From: Gnetum montanum
Taxonomy: Eukaryota; Streptophyta; Gnetopsida; Gnetales; Gnetaceae
Direction: 5' to 3'
Assembly (NCBI GenBank): GCA_015680685.1
Contig: MNCI01006802.1
Location: 51,330-115,329, forward strand
Length of the DNA stretch: 64,000 bases
In this document: positions 1 to 11,200 of the stretch, one piece after another
Layout of the letters: each line of letters begins with the position of its first letter
Numbering within the stretch: the first letter of the stretch is position 1
Position numbers and translations under genes: made by a program
The notes under the pieces: model-generated
Seen by the model: the letters and a program-made list of their open reading frames with translations, nothing else
Database searches by the model: none
What the model was told of the DNA's origin: nothing

Positions 1-5
1 CACTG

Positions 6-1480
6 ATGTACGATGCGGTCATAGCCTCAACACAACAAACAACAGACAATTACCAAGGCATGACAAAATTTCTTGACATAGAAGCTGAAAACATCACCGA
101 AGACCCATTGGCTGAAACTCCCATTACCATGCCTGACGGGGAAGTCAAAATCTTAAAATTAAGCATGCTGCTACAACCGCACTTGGCCCAAGACATTCAG
201 CATGTGCTTAGGGAAAACATGAAAGTGTTCTCTTGGTCCTATACAGACATGCCAGGGCTAGATCCTAGAATTTTTCAACACAACATTATCCTTGACCCAA
301 AACTAAGATGGGTAAAACAAAAAGCGCGAAAGGTTAGACCCGAGGTGGCATTGGCAGTTCCCAATGAGATCACTGAGCTTTACCAAGCTGGTTTTATTCG
401 GGCTGTTGATTACGCCGAGTGGGTGTCAAACATGGTCATCATCCCAAAGAAAAACGAAAGCATTCGCTTATGCATCGACTTCCGAGATTTAAACGTAGCA
501 ACCATAAAAGATGACTTTCCCCTACCTAGCATCGATCAACTCGTTGACTCAACTACAGGACATGCCTTGTTATCTTTTATGATGGTTTCTCAGGATACAA
601 CCAAATACGCATCAACCCGGAACATCAACTTCGAACCACCTTCATGAGCCCATGGGGAACTTTTTGTTACACCATGATGCCCTTCGGTCTCAAGAACGTA
701 GGGGCCACATATCAAAGAGCCATGACATTTATCTTTAATGATTACATGCTACGGTCACTCAACGATTATGTGGATGACATCATGGTTAAGTCAAAAACGA
801 CCGAACAACACGTACAAGACCTGGACTTAGTCTTAAAGCGTTGTTTAAAATATGAACTAAGACTTAACCCGAAAAAATACGTCTTCGGTGTCAAAAAAGG
901 CAAAATGCTTGGATTTATAGCTTTAGAAGCAGGGATATGAGTGGACCCCGATAAGGTTAAGGCCATTACCAACTTGAAACCACCCAGTAACCTTACCAAA
1001 CTTCGAGGTCTACAAGGTAGATTGCAGTTCATCAGGCATTTCGTGGAAAAATTAACAAACAAACTAAAACCTATGAACCACCTGTTACGTAAAAATGTCC
1101 ATTTTGAATGGACTTCGCAGTGCTAGGAAGCGTTCAAAAACATCAAAACAGCACTTGCCCAACTACCTACGGTCTACCCGCCCCAAAACAACAAACCGTT
1201 TTACATCTACCTTGCCACTTCAGAATCGTCCATCGCGTCTATGCTCTGCCAGAAACGAGATGACAGAACTGAAGTCCCTGTATACTACTTGAGCCATGCC
1301 TTAGTTGCCCATGAAAAGAAGTACAACGATGTGGAGAGGTCATGTTTAGCTTTGGTCTTTTCTCTAAGAAAATGACGACATTACCCCTTCTGTAATCAAG
1401 TTTACATAATCTGTAAGGACAATGTACTGAGAGCTATAACAGGAAACATTTACGAAATGATTCGAATAGCCCGATGAAAA
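6..1480 (+). pseudogene. Element A reverse transcriptase and first RNase H (broken)
   Basis: The reverse transcriptase would copy the element RNA into DNA in the virus-like particle. The N-terminal half has the fingers motifs (LCIDFRDLN, DDFPLPSIDQL). The catalytic YVDD is at 767-778, after PFGLKNVGATYQRAM. The frame shifts by a one-base loss near 580; after that one frame runs to about 3319. In-frame stops at 938-940 (TGA), 1124-1126 (TAG), and two TGA codons near 1373 and 1475 at conserved tryptophans break it. The first RNase H covers roughly 1127-1480. The 5' edge is cut by the window. Confidence 0.88.
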
Positions 1481-2060
1481 GCCATGATAGCTGAGTTCGA
1501 CCTATACTACGTAGCACAATCATCAGTCAAAGGTCAAGCCATAGCGAATCAAATGGCCGCATCACCAACGCATGACCAAGCAACCATAGAGCCTGAATTC
1601 CCAGATGAAAGTATAAGCACAATAGACATAGTGCCTGATGACTACGATGCTATTTTAAACTTCGATGGAGCATCCAGCTCTCGAGGAGGAAGTGCAGCTG
1701 CTGTCATCACTTATCCCTCTAGGGAGATCCGACCCTTTGCCTATCGCTTCAATTTTCACTGTACTAACAACATAGCAGAGTACGAAGGTCTCCTTAGAGG
1801 TCTCGCAGCAGCACTGGCTTCGGACATCATGCGCCTGGTAGTCAGAGGGGATTCACAACTGGTCGTAAACCAAGTTACAGATATTTACACATGCAAAGCC
1901 CAACATTTACAACCATAGTGTGACTTGGCAAAACATTTAATGAAACAATTCGAAAACATCGATGTGCAACACGTCTCTCAAAACGATAACACCATCGCAG
2001 ACGCATTAGCCACATTACTGTTAAATATATCGCTCGACATGTTCTATGCCTTGCCAAGCT
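1481..2060 (+). pseudogene. Element A second, archaeal-type RNase H domain
   Basis: A second RNase H follows the first, as in Tat-lineage elements. The acidic residues expected of the fold are visible: Asp in NFDGASSSRGG (Asp codon 1664-1666), Glu in NNIAEYEGLL, Asp in RGDSQLVVN and Asp in TIADALA. It shares the reading frame of the RT and integrase. A TAG at about 1916-1918 replaces a tyrosine codon, which is not a C-to-T change. In life it would degrade the RNA strand of the hybrid. Confidence 0.85.
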
Positions 2061-2089
2061 CCGTAATCAACTACGATGAACCAATAACC

Positions 2090-3370
2090 TCCGACACATT
2101 GCCGATCGCATCTGTTAGTACAACACACGCGATAGAATGGTATGATGACATAAAAGAGTACCTTCTACACGGCGAAGCCCCACGACATCTAACAAACGCG
2201 CAAAAGGATGCCGTACGAAAACGTTCTAGGCAGTACACCTTGGTAGGGGATACATTGTGTTGTCGATCCTACGAAGGTATATTGCTAATATGCATAAGTA
2301 GTGCTAATGCCCAAACGATTGTTGATCAAGTACATGAGGGACTATGTGGAGGACACATAGCACCAAAAGCCATGGCCACGAAAATAAGACGTTTAGGCTA
2401 CTATTGGCCACACATGGAACACGATTGCCTCTCCAAAGTCAAAACATGTAATATTTGTCAAAAACATAGTAACCTAATACATGTACCACCAAATGCACTA
2501 CACACAGCACAAATAACATGGCCTTTTCAGAATTGGGGATTGGACCTTATCGGCCCGATAACACCCTCATCTTCTGCAGGGCACACTTTCATCATAACCG
2601 CAACTGAATATTTCACGAAGTGGGTAGAAGCAGCTCCCCTTCGAAAAATGACTCCTAAACACATGTGCAACTTTATTCTAGAAAACATTGTAACCCGCTT
2701 TGGCATCCCTTTGACAATTATCACTGACAACGGGCCTTAATTTAGTAGTGCCGAAACAAAAACCTTTTGTGACAGTCTGGGGATCAAACACTTGTTTTCC
2801 TCTCCTTACTATCCTCAGAGCAATGGACAAGCAGAAGCAACCAATAAGACGATCATAACGATACTTAAAAAAATGCTAACCCAAAGCAAAAGGAAATGGC
2901 ACGAGCAATTAACGTATGCATTATGGGCCTACCGCACTACTCACCGAACGTCAATCGGTAAAACCCCTTACAGTCTCGTTTACAGGTCAGAAGCTGTCTT
3001 ACCCTTGGAATTATAGGTACCATCGTTAAGGATCGCACTATCCGAGCTCCTCGACAATGGGCAGAACAATGATCTATGCATCATTGACCTTGACTCAGTG
3101 GAAGGGGAATGCACACGTGCGCTTGATCAGATCGAATGGTACCAAAAGCAACAACGACAGCGACATCGGTATGACATTAACAAATGCCCAATCCATGAAG
3201 GCGACCTCGTACTCAAAGCTATTTGGGAACATTCAGACAAATTCTCAGCCAACTGGGAAGGGCCTTACGTGGTCATCAAAGCATTCGATAATGGTGCATT
3301 CAAGCTAGCCGACATGTGAGGGAGCGAGCTTGCCAATCGAACAAATCATATGTACCTAAAACCGTTCCAC
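2090..3370 (+). pseudogene. Element A integrase
   Basis: The HHCC zinc domain is at about 2335-2470 (HEGLCGGH, then CNICQKH). The core has GLDLIGP (Asp), ITDNG (Asp) and NGQAEATNK (Glu), the D,D-35-E triad. The C-terminal part around 3190-3310 has EGDLVLK and WEGPYVV, the usual Ty3/gypsy tail. TAA after ITDNGP (from CAA) and TAG at 3014-3016 after LPLEL interrupt it in an otherwise continuous frame. The same TAG is present in elements B and C. It would insert element DNA into the chromosome. Confidence 0.88.
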
Positions 3371-3384
3371 ATATGAATATAAAC

Positions 3385-3760
3385 TCAGGTACGTGCAAGT
3401 CCTGGAATTACGACTATAAACTGATACCACAGCTCGTCCTGGAATCATGACGATAAACTGATACCACAGCTCATCCTGGAATCATGACGATAAACTGATA
3501 CCACAGAACAGTCCTGGATTATGACTTAAAACTAATACCACATCGCCCACAAGGATAATAAACTAGCATTCGTCCGACAGGACAATAAGCTGCCACCGTC
3601 CTAACCAATCAGGTCTGCTAAGACTATAAATTAGCTTGCCTCTCCATAGTCTGCTAAGACTAGAAACTGGCAATGTAACGTCCGTCACGACGCTAAACAG
3701 GCAATGTCCAATGGGTTATGACATAAAACTAACCCACGACAGTCTGCCAAGACTATAAAA
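3385..3760 (+). repeat. Post-pol degenerate tandem array (element A)
   Basis: Units of about 30-50 bases carry the pattern 'gtCctg-gAaTcAtGAc-aTAAACTgaTAcCACag', drifting to 'tctgctaagActaTAAAttaGC'. The same pattern follows pol in B, C and D, in the same orientation relative to the element. No ORF explains it. Confidence 0.8.
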
Positions 3761-4791
3761 TGGCAAGTTCACATCTGGCACATCACTCCGCCGCCATGCT
3801 CATTCATCGCTTGCTTCATTGCACCACTTGCCATCAGTCGCCATCTTCAGTACTGCTTTCATCTCCATACAGTACCTGCCATTCTCTAGCACCTCTGCAT
3901 CATCAACCGCCATGTAAGTCTAAGCTCGTCTGTTCGCTCACAGGTTTCTTGTCTCCTTGGCGTTATGTTTGGAGGATGATGCCCGGACGTTCCACACAAA
4001 AGTACACTTTGTCACGAGCAGCAAGATAAGACATTGTTTGCACCATACATGGCAAGACTGAATCAAACCATTCACTGGTACATCCCTGTTCATTGACAAA
4101 ATTCTTTATCCATCCGCCAACACATTTTACCCCGGCATCCCCTCGACACGCCCAGTACATCTAAAACATTGTACCATTGTAAAGCAGCTGCAACATGCAG
4201 CACAGCAACCGCACATGAGTACAAGAGTAGAGCAAAAGATTATGCTAAAAAAAAATAAGACCCTGGGCACTTCCCATATAAGTCCCAGGCGGGAAGGAAA
4301 TTGTCTCAAAACCAAGTACTCATGTCTAAAATGGTCAAAATACATCCAGTTGTATGACTTTGGCTCCCCACCAACAGGTTCCCCTGAACACTAAACATGG
4401 GCCGTGTTCTTCCAAAGCATGTAACACATCCTTCCGTAGCTTTGGCCCCGCCAACAGGATTCCCTTGAAAGCTAACCGAGGGCCCTGTTCTGCCAAAGGA
4501 CGCACATTGCATGTCTGAACTCCAAGTCTGCTAATACATTGGCTATTGGCAAGGATCAGCATGCCACATACCCAAACATCCCCAGTCCACGACACAATTC
4601 TTTGGGCAGTCACCAATCCCCGCCATCTCTATCCTCCTACTGGCCACAAATTTTTCAATCCCAATCCCATGTACTACTGAATACGGTGTGATGACGTCTC
4701 GTCGAGTGGCAGCGGGCAACGTCTTTATCAAGTTGCTCATGGTGTTTTATACTTCTTTGTCGACGCTTCTTGGGTCGATTCCTCCAAGCGT
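3761..4791. other. Element A noncoding region between repeat array and polypurine tract
   Basis: About 1 kb without a convincing gene. Short ORFs occur on both strands but have no recognisable domain, and I see no match to the post-pol ORF of B, C and D. It contains the local duplication at 4355-4513. The position matches the long 3' untranslated region typical of Tat elements. Confidence 0.5.
4355..4513 (+). repeat. Two-copy imperfect tandem duplication, about 80-base unit
   Basis: Both copies read 'CTTTGGC-CCCrCCAACAGG', then a CCTTGAA/CCCTGAA stretch and a GGGCC-TGTTCTkCCAAAG stretch. The first copy starts near 4357 and the second near 4438. Confidence 0.7.
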
Positions 4792-4808
4792 CAACAAAGA
4801 GGGGCCAA
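4792..4808 (+). other. Polypurine tract of element A
   Basis: The purine-rich stretch CAACAAAGAGGGGCCAA lies directly before the TGAAACACC start of the 3' LTR. Nearly the same tract precedes the 3' LTRs of B and C. It would prime plus-strand DNA synthesis. Confidence 0.8.
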
Positions 4809-4954
4809 TGAAACACCACAAGATTCCGAGCTTCGTACTTCCCTAGCAAAAAAGCAGGTGCCTGCGACCCACAGGCAATCGTGGCTACAGTTGGCGTCAC
4901 ACATTACAACTTTTGAGGACAAAAGGCTTCATTTTCACCAAGTATACATCCCGA

Positions 4955-5305
4955 GGCGTAGATGCCCAGCGTATATGCCCAAGCTCACACCTACAGCGTA
5001 TACGCCCAACGTATACGCCTGACACCTACAGCGTATACGCCCAGCGTATACGCCTGGCACTCCACAGCGTATACGGTCGGCACCCTAGCGTGTATGCCTT
5101 GGTATTGCAGATGCACACGCTCGACGATAGAACCTCCAAAGGTAGAATGAAGACAACACCAAAGAGCAAGGATTGAAGCAAGTGGACATCCATCAGCGTA
5201 TACGCCCACCATGTACACTAGTACAGCATCTCCACCCAAGTTCACACGCTCAGCACATCCAGCATATACGCCCTGCGTATACACCGACCTGATATGGCGT
5301 ATATG
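4955..5305 (+). repeat. Array of GCGTATACGC palindromes in U3 of element A
   Basis: At least eight exact or near copies of the 10-base palindrome GCGTATACGC occur, usually as CAGCGTATACGCCc and often paired. They sit upstream of the TATA box and may bind a regulator or form hairpins; that role is inference. Confidence 0.8.
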
Positions 5306-5396
5306 CCCAACACTTGTAATATTATACATTTGTAAATTATGTGCACCCGGTCAATGCGCCATGTGTCACCCAACCCGAGTCTAGTGTAACAACCTG

Positions 5397-5403
5397 TATA
5401 AAA
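5397..5403 (+). promoter_or_regulatory. TATA box of element A LTR
   Basis: TATAAAA is followed by a C-run. Its distance to the LTR end (about 600 bases) matches that in the other LTRs of the family (about 600-700). Confidence 0.6.
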
Positions 5404-6009
5404 CCCCCATTTTTCCATTTTAAGGAGGTCGGTTGGCAAAATCCCATAGCATACCAGAAAACATTTATGCTGCGCACTAGAGCTGAAACCCTCTTACGCT
5501 GGAAGCCTTGTACGCTGCAGATACTCTCTACGCTCCGCCTGCCTTGCGAACCAGAGTCATCCCTGTATACGCCGGGGCTTTTCGTCTACCTTGCGTTCCC
5601 ACATGACTGCATTAGACCGGTGCACTGTGCTTTGACTCTGCAATATCATTATTTACATTTGTTGCATAAGTTCTTTTATAGTTTTATGTCAATTTGGCCC
5701 ACGAACTGTTTATGCCTGTTTACGCTCACGCTTCGTTTGCATCCATTTACGCTTTACGCTATTCTGTTGCCTCGTCTACGCCCGCACATCGTTTACGCAT
5801 AACCCAGCGTATTAGCATTTTGCGTACACGTGGGGAAATCCTTGTCTGATCCATGTGCAGACCACCCAAGGTACTCTACCTTTTTCACATTCCAGCTTGC
5901 CCTCAGGCGAAGGTAGGATCTTCTGTACGCATCCCGCAATCCCGCGGCCTCTGTTTTTCCTTCTAGCCGGAGACCGACGATTTCAGGCGGTACAGTTTTG
6001 ACCTATCTA

Positions 6010-6500
6010 CAGATGCTTCCCATGCGATGAGTTGTGTTATGCATGTCATGGAATTTTCACTCTAAAGTAGTCAAGCTAGTCGAGGCACTCACTTCGTGAC
6101 GCTGTAGCAGTTGCTGTTGTGGCTTGGACGTGCTTTTGGCCTCACACTGTAAGCATGATGTAGAGTGAAACAGCCACGATGCGATGTGAGGGAAAAGTTC
6201 TTGCTTACTGTAGACATTGTTGAAGCTCTTGGACATCCATGTTGGTGCATAGTGTCCAAAGTAAGAAGGCTAACAGTGGCCTTGGTAGCATCGGTGTGGA
6301 GGAGCTAGCGTCGAAGGCGCTGGGAGTTACTGTGAGTGTAGCTGCTCTAGAATCCCTACCAAAGGCATGCATTCTTAGTTCAGCTATGGGATCAGCTACC
6401 ACATAGCTAAACGTCATTTGAACCGAGGCATCGGCAGGGGGCTAGAGGATGACAATATTGTGGCTTGGCCACAATACTACTAGAGCTCCAGCAACGGGCA
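6010..6500 (-). pseudogene. Post-pol sense ORF of element D (unknown function)
   Basis: A reading frame in element orientation after pol encodes ADPIAELRMHAFGRDS and then PRPLLAFLLWTL. Related text occurs at the same place in B (KPLLAFLLCTLHTSK) and C (MLAFLLWTSHTSK). Conservation between copies with different stops suggests a real protein of about 150 residues, perhaps with a second exon near 6030-6180. It starts in the region that reads NIVILQPP. I do not recognise the family. A short hydrophobic segment (LLAFLLWTL) is the only visible character. Confidence 0.5.
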
Positions 6501-6739
6501 GTAGCCAAGGAACTATAGTTAGGGCAGTGGGCCATGGCGACGGTAGGTTTGGAGGGCCAGTGTGATGTCATATGATATCTTCAGAGGGTCAGCACAATGC
6601 CAAGGGTGGTGGCATTGCGTGCATTCAAGATCATGTTCCCAGTGCATCGTGAACTGCATTCTGGAGCTGCAATGTCCCACCCCCACGTTGGCACTGTGCA
6701 TGCTCGTTCGATGTGTACTTAATGTGGATGCATGTTAGG

Positions 6740-7135
6740 GACGTGACACAAACCTAGTTTAAAGTCCTAGTATACCGTGTGCTGGTTTAGGGTCCCAAAG
6801 GATTCCTATGTTGTTTTAAGGTCCCAACAGACTGTACATGCTAGTTTAACATCATGGTGGATGTGTCGTGCCAGTTTATAGTCATAGCAGACTAACTGTG
6901 CCAGTTTTACATCGTAGTGGACAGTTGCCGCCAGTTTAACATTGTAGCAGACACTGCTTGTTGTTGTTGCCAGTTTATCATCGTAGCGGATGGTGCTCGA
7001 TGCTGCTAGTTTAACGTCATTGTGGACATTTCTTGATGGTGGTAGTTTAACGTCATTGTAGATGCTGCTCGATCAGCTAGTTTAACATCATTGTAGATGC
7101 TGCTCGATACTGCTAGTTTAATGTCATTGTAGATG
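6740..7135 (-). repeat. Post-pol degenerate tandem array (element D)
   Basis: About ten units of 30-50 bases read on the + strand as 'GccAGTTTaacaTCgTaGcgGAcg'. They equal the array of B at 24990-25500 and, reverse-complemented, those of A and C. Confidence 0.82.
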
Positions 7136-7139
7136 CTAC

Positions 7140-7425
7140 TCGATTTCTTCATGCTTTAGATGTAGTACGACTTGAGGTATGAGTGAGTCACTGAATTGGC
7201 AAACTCGTTGCTGTCCATGTCCACTAGCTTGAAGGCTCCATTCCCAAAGGCTTTAGTGACCATGTAAGGGCCTTCCTAGCTGGCTAAGAATTTGCTCACA
7301 TGCTCATGGATAGCCTTGAGGATGAGGTCTCCCTTCTATACTAGTTGTCGATGTGGGTCTGCATGATGCTTTTGCTATTGCTTTCTCTGGTAGCACTCTA
7401 TGCGGCTCAGCATCTGTGTATAATG
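7140..7425 (-). pseudogene. Integrase C-terminal remnant of element D
   Basis: The minus strand encodes KGDLILKAIHEHVSKFLAS, a stop, EGPYMVTKAFGNGAFKLVD and then a LKSYYI end. This matches the integrase tail of B at 25510-25790. It is all that remains of pol in D: just upstream (near 7425) the sequence jumps to the equivalent of B position about 28995. No RT, RNase H or catalytic integrase core is present. Confidence 0.78.
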
Positions 7426-7484
7426 AAAACTTGCAAAGTAATGATGAGATGTAACTAGCGAAGTATGACGTAAAGATTAAAATT

Positions 7485-7905
7485 TTGCCAGTTTAAAGTC
7501 ATGGAAGACTGCTAAGGCACAGGGGTGCAGAACTACCAAAAATGTAAAATTGTCGATGCAAACGTGTGAAACTATTAACATGCAAATGCCAAGCTACTAG
7601 TTTAGTGTCATTGCGAACTGCCAAGTTGTAATATGCAAAACTGGTAGTATGAAAAATGGAAAATTGCAAGTATGGGAAATGCAAAATAGCTAATGCAAAA
7701 ACAAAAAACCATTAGTTTAGCATCCTTGCAGACTGCAAATGTATAACGAGATCAAAATTGCTAGTTTAAGATCTTTTCAATTCCTTAAAGGTGCAACTAT
7801 GCTAGGATTTCTAGTTTAAGGTCTTTTCAGACTGGTAATGTTGCGATTGCTGGCGTTGCTAATATAAGGTCTTTTTGGATCCGTAACAAAAAGAAATATA
7901 TTTTT
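7485..7905 (-). repeat. Pre-RT degenerate tandem array (element D)
   Basis: Units read on the + strand 'aGTTTAAgGTCttTTCagACtgctaA', with short 'tgcaaaactgc' interludes. The same block lies at 29070-29320 in B and, inverted, at 20695-21210 in C. It separates the RT side from the promoter of the antisense gene. Confidence 0.78.
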
Positions 7906-8054
7906 TTTGGGAATGCAAATAGTTGGCTTAAAGCATATCAAGGCTTTAATGCCAACAGTGCTATAATGTCATGACGAGCATGCTACGCTATATGACGCAC
8001 TCCACATTAAATGGAGAGAGAGAGCAGCAAGTTTTCCCTTTTCACCATTATGGT

Positions 8055-8065
8055 CATAAATAGGG
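8055..8065 (+). promoter_or_regulatory. TATA-like promoter of the antisense gene (element D)
   Basis: CATAAATAGGG lies 161 bases before the ATG. The equivalent in B (29524) is TATAAATAGGG, 160 bases before its ATG, and C has TATAAATAGGG about 140 bases before its ATG. A GAGAGAGAG stretch lies just upstream here and in B. The T-to-C change weakens this copy. Confidence 0.6.
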
Positions 8066-8215
8066 ATTAAATCCTCGTAAGCTTGCCATTCTTGCCGTAA
8101 GAGCATAGAGCCCATATTCAGAGCACAAAGCAATTTCAGAGTATAGAACAATTATGCTAACAGCGAGCAAGGAGATTTTATGCAGAGCAATGAGGAAAAA
8201 TTTACAAGCAGGACA

Positions 8216-11200
8216 ATGGCTCCAAAGAAGGAACGCATGAATTTGGTGTTTGTAAAGGTCAAGGAGGTAAAGAAAACCCTAGGGCATGTGACACATGCAT
8301 GCATCGCAGTGTGGAGGGACACACCATTGACCCAGTAGGTTACTATGTTTCCTCTATTTTTCCATGATTCTGTTATTGTTTTTTGCTTCTGTTGTTCTCT
8401 GCTTTCGTTTTGCATTCTAGTCTTAGACACCTATGTTTTTTGTTATCACATTGTTTTTGCCTTTGCATTGCCACTGTTGTCATTTTGGCCACGATGGGTG
8501 CATAAATGTTATGCCATCGTTGCATGTAAGGTGGCTTAACCTGCCACCACTATGGTTGTCATAACCGTGGGGTTTGGATAGTTTACGTTACTTGGATTTC
8601 AAATGGCGTGACGTAGGACCCTGAGGAGCGTTGGGCCATGCGTGATGTGATAGTGCAACATGTGTTTTATAGGGGCATATTGTTAATCACCCTATTAGGG
8701 TTAATTGCTCTATTACTACGCTAGGCTATTTTCGCTACGCTAGCGCTTTTATGTTCTTACTACACTATGTGCAGGGAAATGGTTATGCTATGCTATATGC
8801 GTGGATTGCTAGGAATTTCTATGTTGCATCTGTATTGCACTTAGAAATGATGCTAATACTTGCTAGTTTTGTTGTGCAGAATGGAGCTAAGGCCAATGTT
8901 GATTATCTTGGAAATTGTCGAGGTCCTGTGTCATGTGAGAAAACCTATGGCCAATGCTCCCCCTCCCTAGATACATGTGGGAGAGTGGGGGGTCTAGTTT
9001 AGAAAAGGGGTACATGACTTCCTACAATACCTCCTCGATTACTTTAGCATGATCATTTGGTCATCCCTAGAGGAGGAAGAGGTGGCTGTCATAACTCAAG
9101 CCATATTTCCTGGGGCAAGTCAGGGCATCATGAGGTATGTAATGGATAGGGCAATCATGAGCAGGTAGGGAGAAGGATCTAGTCAATGCCCCATAGGGTT
9201 AAGGTATTTGGCTTGGATCTGGATATGCCTGAATACAGCTGCTACCACCGTTACAACACATTATTGCAACGTGCTTCCAAAACCCATAGGGAACTGTCTA
9301 CTGTGCTGGCGGGTGAGTTTTCTAGCCTTGTTCCACTATGTTTTGTGACATTGGCCATATTGGCTAAATGCTAATAGTATATGTTTGTTACCAGGTTTTT
9401 CATCAACAAGAATGGGGTTCATGACTGATCGAGTCTATTGGCTATAGCATAGATAGCTCTACAGGAGTTCTCTTATGCTGAGAACCTGTGGGTGGATGTG
9501 ATTGGTCAATGCGAGGGTGAATACCACACCTTCTCATACCTATACCACATTTCCTATGATTAGTTCAAGGGGTCTTGTTACCATACCGATTATAGTTGAA
9601 TAAGTTCTAGTTGACCTTCCGTCGTTCCTGTTACCGTATAGGCCTCGTAGGGTAAGCAGTAAGTGTTGCATGTTTTAGTGCTTTTGCAATCTTTGGATTT
9701 TTTGCATTTTTATCCTAAATTTTTTTTGCAAAAGCTATTATAGAGGAGAAGAAGCCCTAGGAGGTGACAGTGGTGACCGCCAAGACATAGGGGACAAACA
9801 TCTACTTCAAATACAGCAAAGTAGATGTGAGCCAACACTAGATAAATAGTGCAGCTTCAGACTCCTTGGTCTAGAACATCCAAAAGGCTAGACTTATGGA
9901 TCTATTCCTGGCCTTGAATATGAGTGTTCCTATTATTGAGATGTTCTCTCTGGTTAACTCCTTTTTTGACAAGGCGGGCTGCTTCCATATGTGTATACAA
10001 TGCATGCAGGTGGTCATTGAAATTAATGACCAGCTATTTGTGGACCTGTCTGGTGTCCCTACCGATGGCGTCCTCATAGGGTCGAAGGGCAAGAAGGAGT
10101 TGACCCTTCAGAAGAAGGACATTTAGGAGCGGTTGGGGATTTCCAAGGAGTGAAAAGGGCTCCCCATGGAAAATCTTAAAGATGGACCCACCAAGGAGAT
10201 CTACAATATCTTCCGTGCTCACGCATTCCCCCAGTTGCTTACCCAAGGGAAGGTCTTGGGGATTGAGTAGACCTAGATAATGCATGAGATCATGGATGAG
10301 GGGGCCCACTACAATTGGGTCAGGTTTCTATGTAAAGCCTTGCAAACCAAAATCTTAGGACTCCATCAGACTTTGAAGTCTCGTTCCAATATACATTACG
10401 CCTTCTACATAGCTTGTCTAAAGCGCTTCATGGATTTTTTGGTGATTCATGAGAATGGGGCCAGGGTCATGCAAAATTGCAACCAGATTTCTAGACCATG
10501 GATTCGCCAAATCCTCTAGACCACCCAAGCCCAAGATCCTCCAGAAATGATTGGGGAGTCATTCTCTATGATGACTAAGGATCGGGTGGCTCGCAATGTT
10601 CATGGCCAGGATAGCATAGGAGAGATGCCCCTTACTGTAGCTAGTAGCATGTCGCAGGGGGAATGTCTCATAGCCAAGACTATGCCTAAACATTTGCAGT
10701 GGAAGAGGCCTCCTCTAGATAAGAAAACCCTTCATGTGGAGGAAGAGGAGGGGTGGAGACTGTGGCTTAAACTGTAGAGGATGCAACCCCCCATTGGTAA
10801 ACATTTTTGTTTAATGCTTACTTTGTTATTGTCTACTACGCTAGGTGGCGTAGCGTAGCATAGTGCCTACTTCAAGCTAACTTGTTTTGGACTAATGCAA
10901 ACATGTTTCTTTTCTGGTAAAGGAAGAAGAAGAAGAAGAAGAAGGAAAGGAAGAGGTGTCGACCCTTAAGATGGGGGCAATGAATAAAGACATGGAGGCC
11001 CCAGTCTCGGAAGAAAGGGCCCCGATGAAGAAGAGAAGAACCCCTATTGCTAAGGCGGGGGCTCTTGTTATTAGGGAGAATCCTCCTACTAATGAAGAGG
11101 AGCCTCCCTTGAATAAAAAGGACACTGGTATCCTAAAAGGAAAGGCACCTACACATGAAGAAGAGGCTTGTACAAACTTGGTAGAGACCTCTGCCAAGGC

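Larger units (their letters stand above)
1..5994 (+). mobile_element. Element A: Tat-type Ty3/gypsy retrotransposon, 3' portion
   Basis: This is the downstream part of an LTR retrotransposon: RT, RNase H, a second archaeal-type RNase H, integrase, a tandem-repeat tract, noncoding DNA, a polypurine tract and a 3' LTR. The dual RNase H order is the known hallmark of the Tat lineage. The 5' LTR, gag and protease lie left of the window. The sequence right of its LTR resumes the 3' region of element D, so A appears inserted into D. It has one frameshift near 580 and several stops, so it is dead. Confidence 0.85.
4809..5994 (+). repeat. 3' LTR of element A
   Basis: It begins TGAAACACC, as in the LTRs of B and C, and ends in TACA, after which element D sequence resumes. 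The length is about 1186 bases. A TATA box lies at 5397-5403, giving a U3 of about 590 bases, the shortest in this family here. U3 carries an array built on the palindrome GCGTATACGC. The right end is placed by comparison of D with B and could be off by a few bases. Confidence 0.72.

Noticed and set aside
766-1062. Minus-strand ORF over element A RT
   Set aside because: It is the shadow of the RT frame; the same shadow appears in C (41109-41366) and B.
4335-4740. Overlapping minus-strand ORFs as possible genes
   Set aside because: No domain, no counterpart in B, C or D, and they cover a local duplication.
4955-5305. Regular palindromic repeats as a CRISPR-like array
   Set aside because: Spacing is irregular, there are no unique spacers, the array is inside an LTR and the context is plant.
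9896-10126. Antisense exons as independent small genes
   Set aside because: Conserved donors and acceptors and equal exon lengths in B show that they belong to one multi-exon gene.
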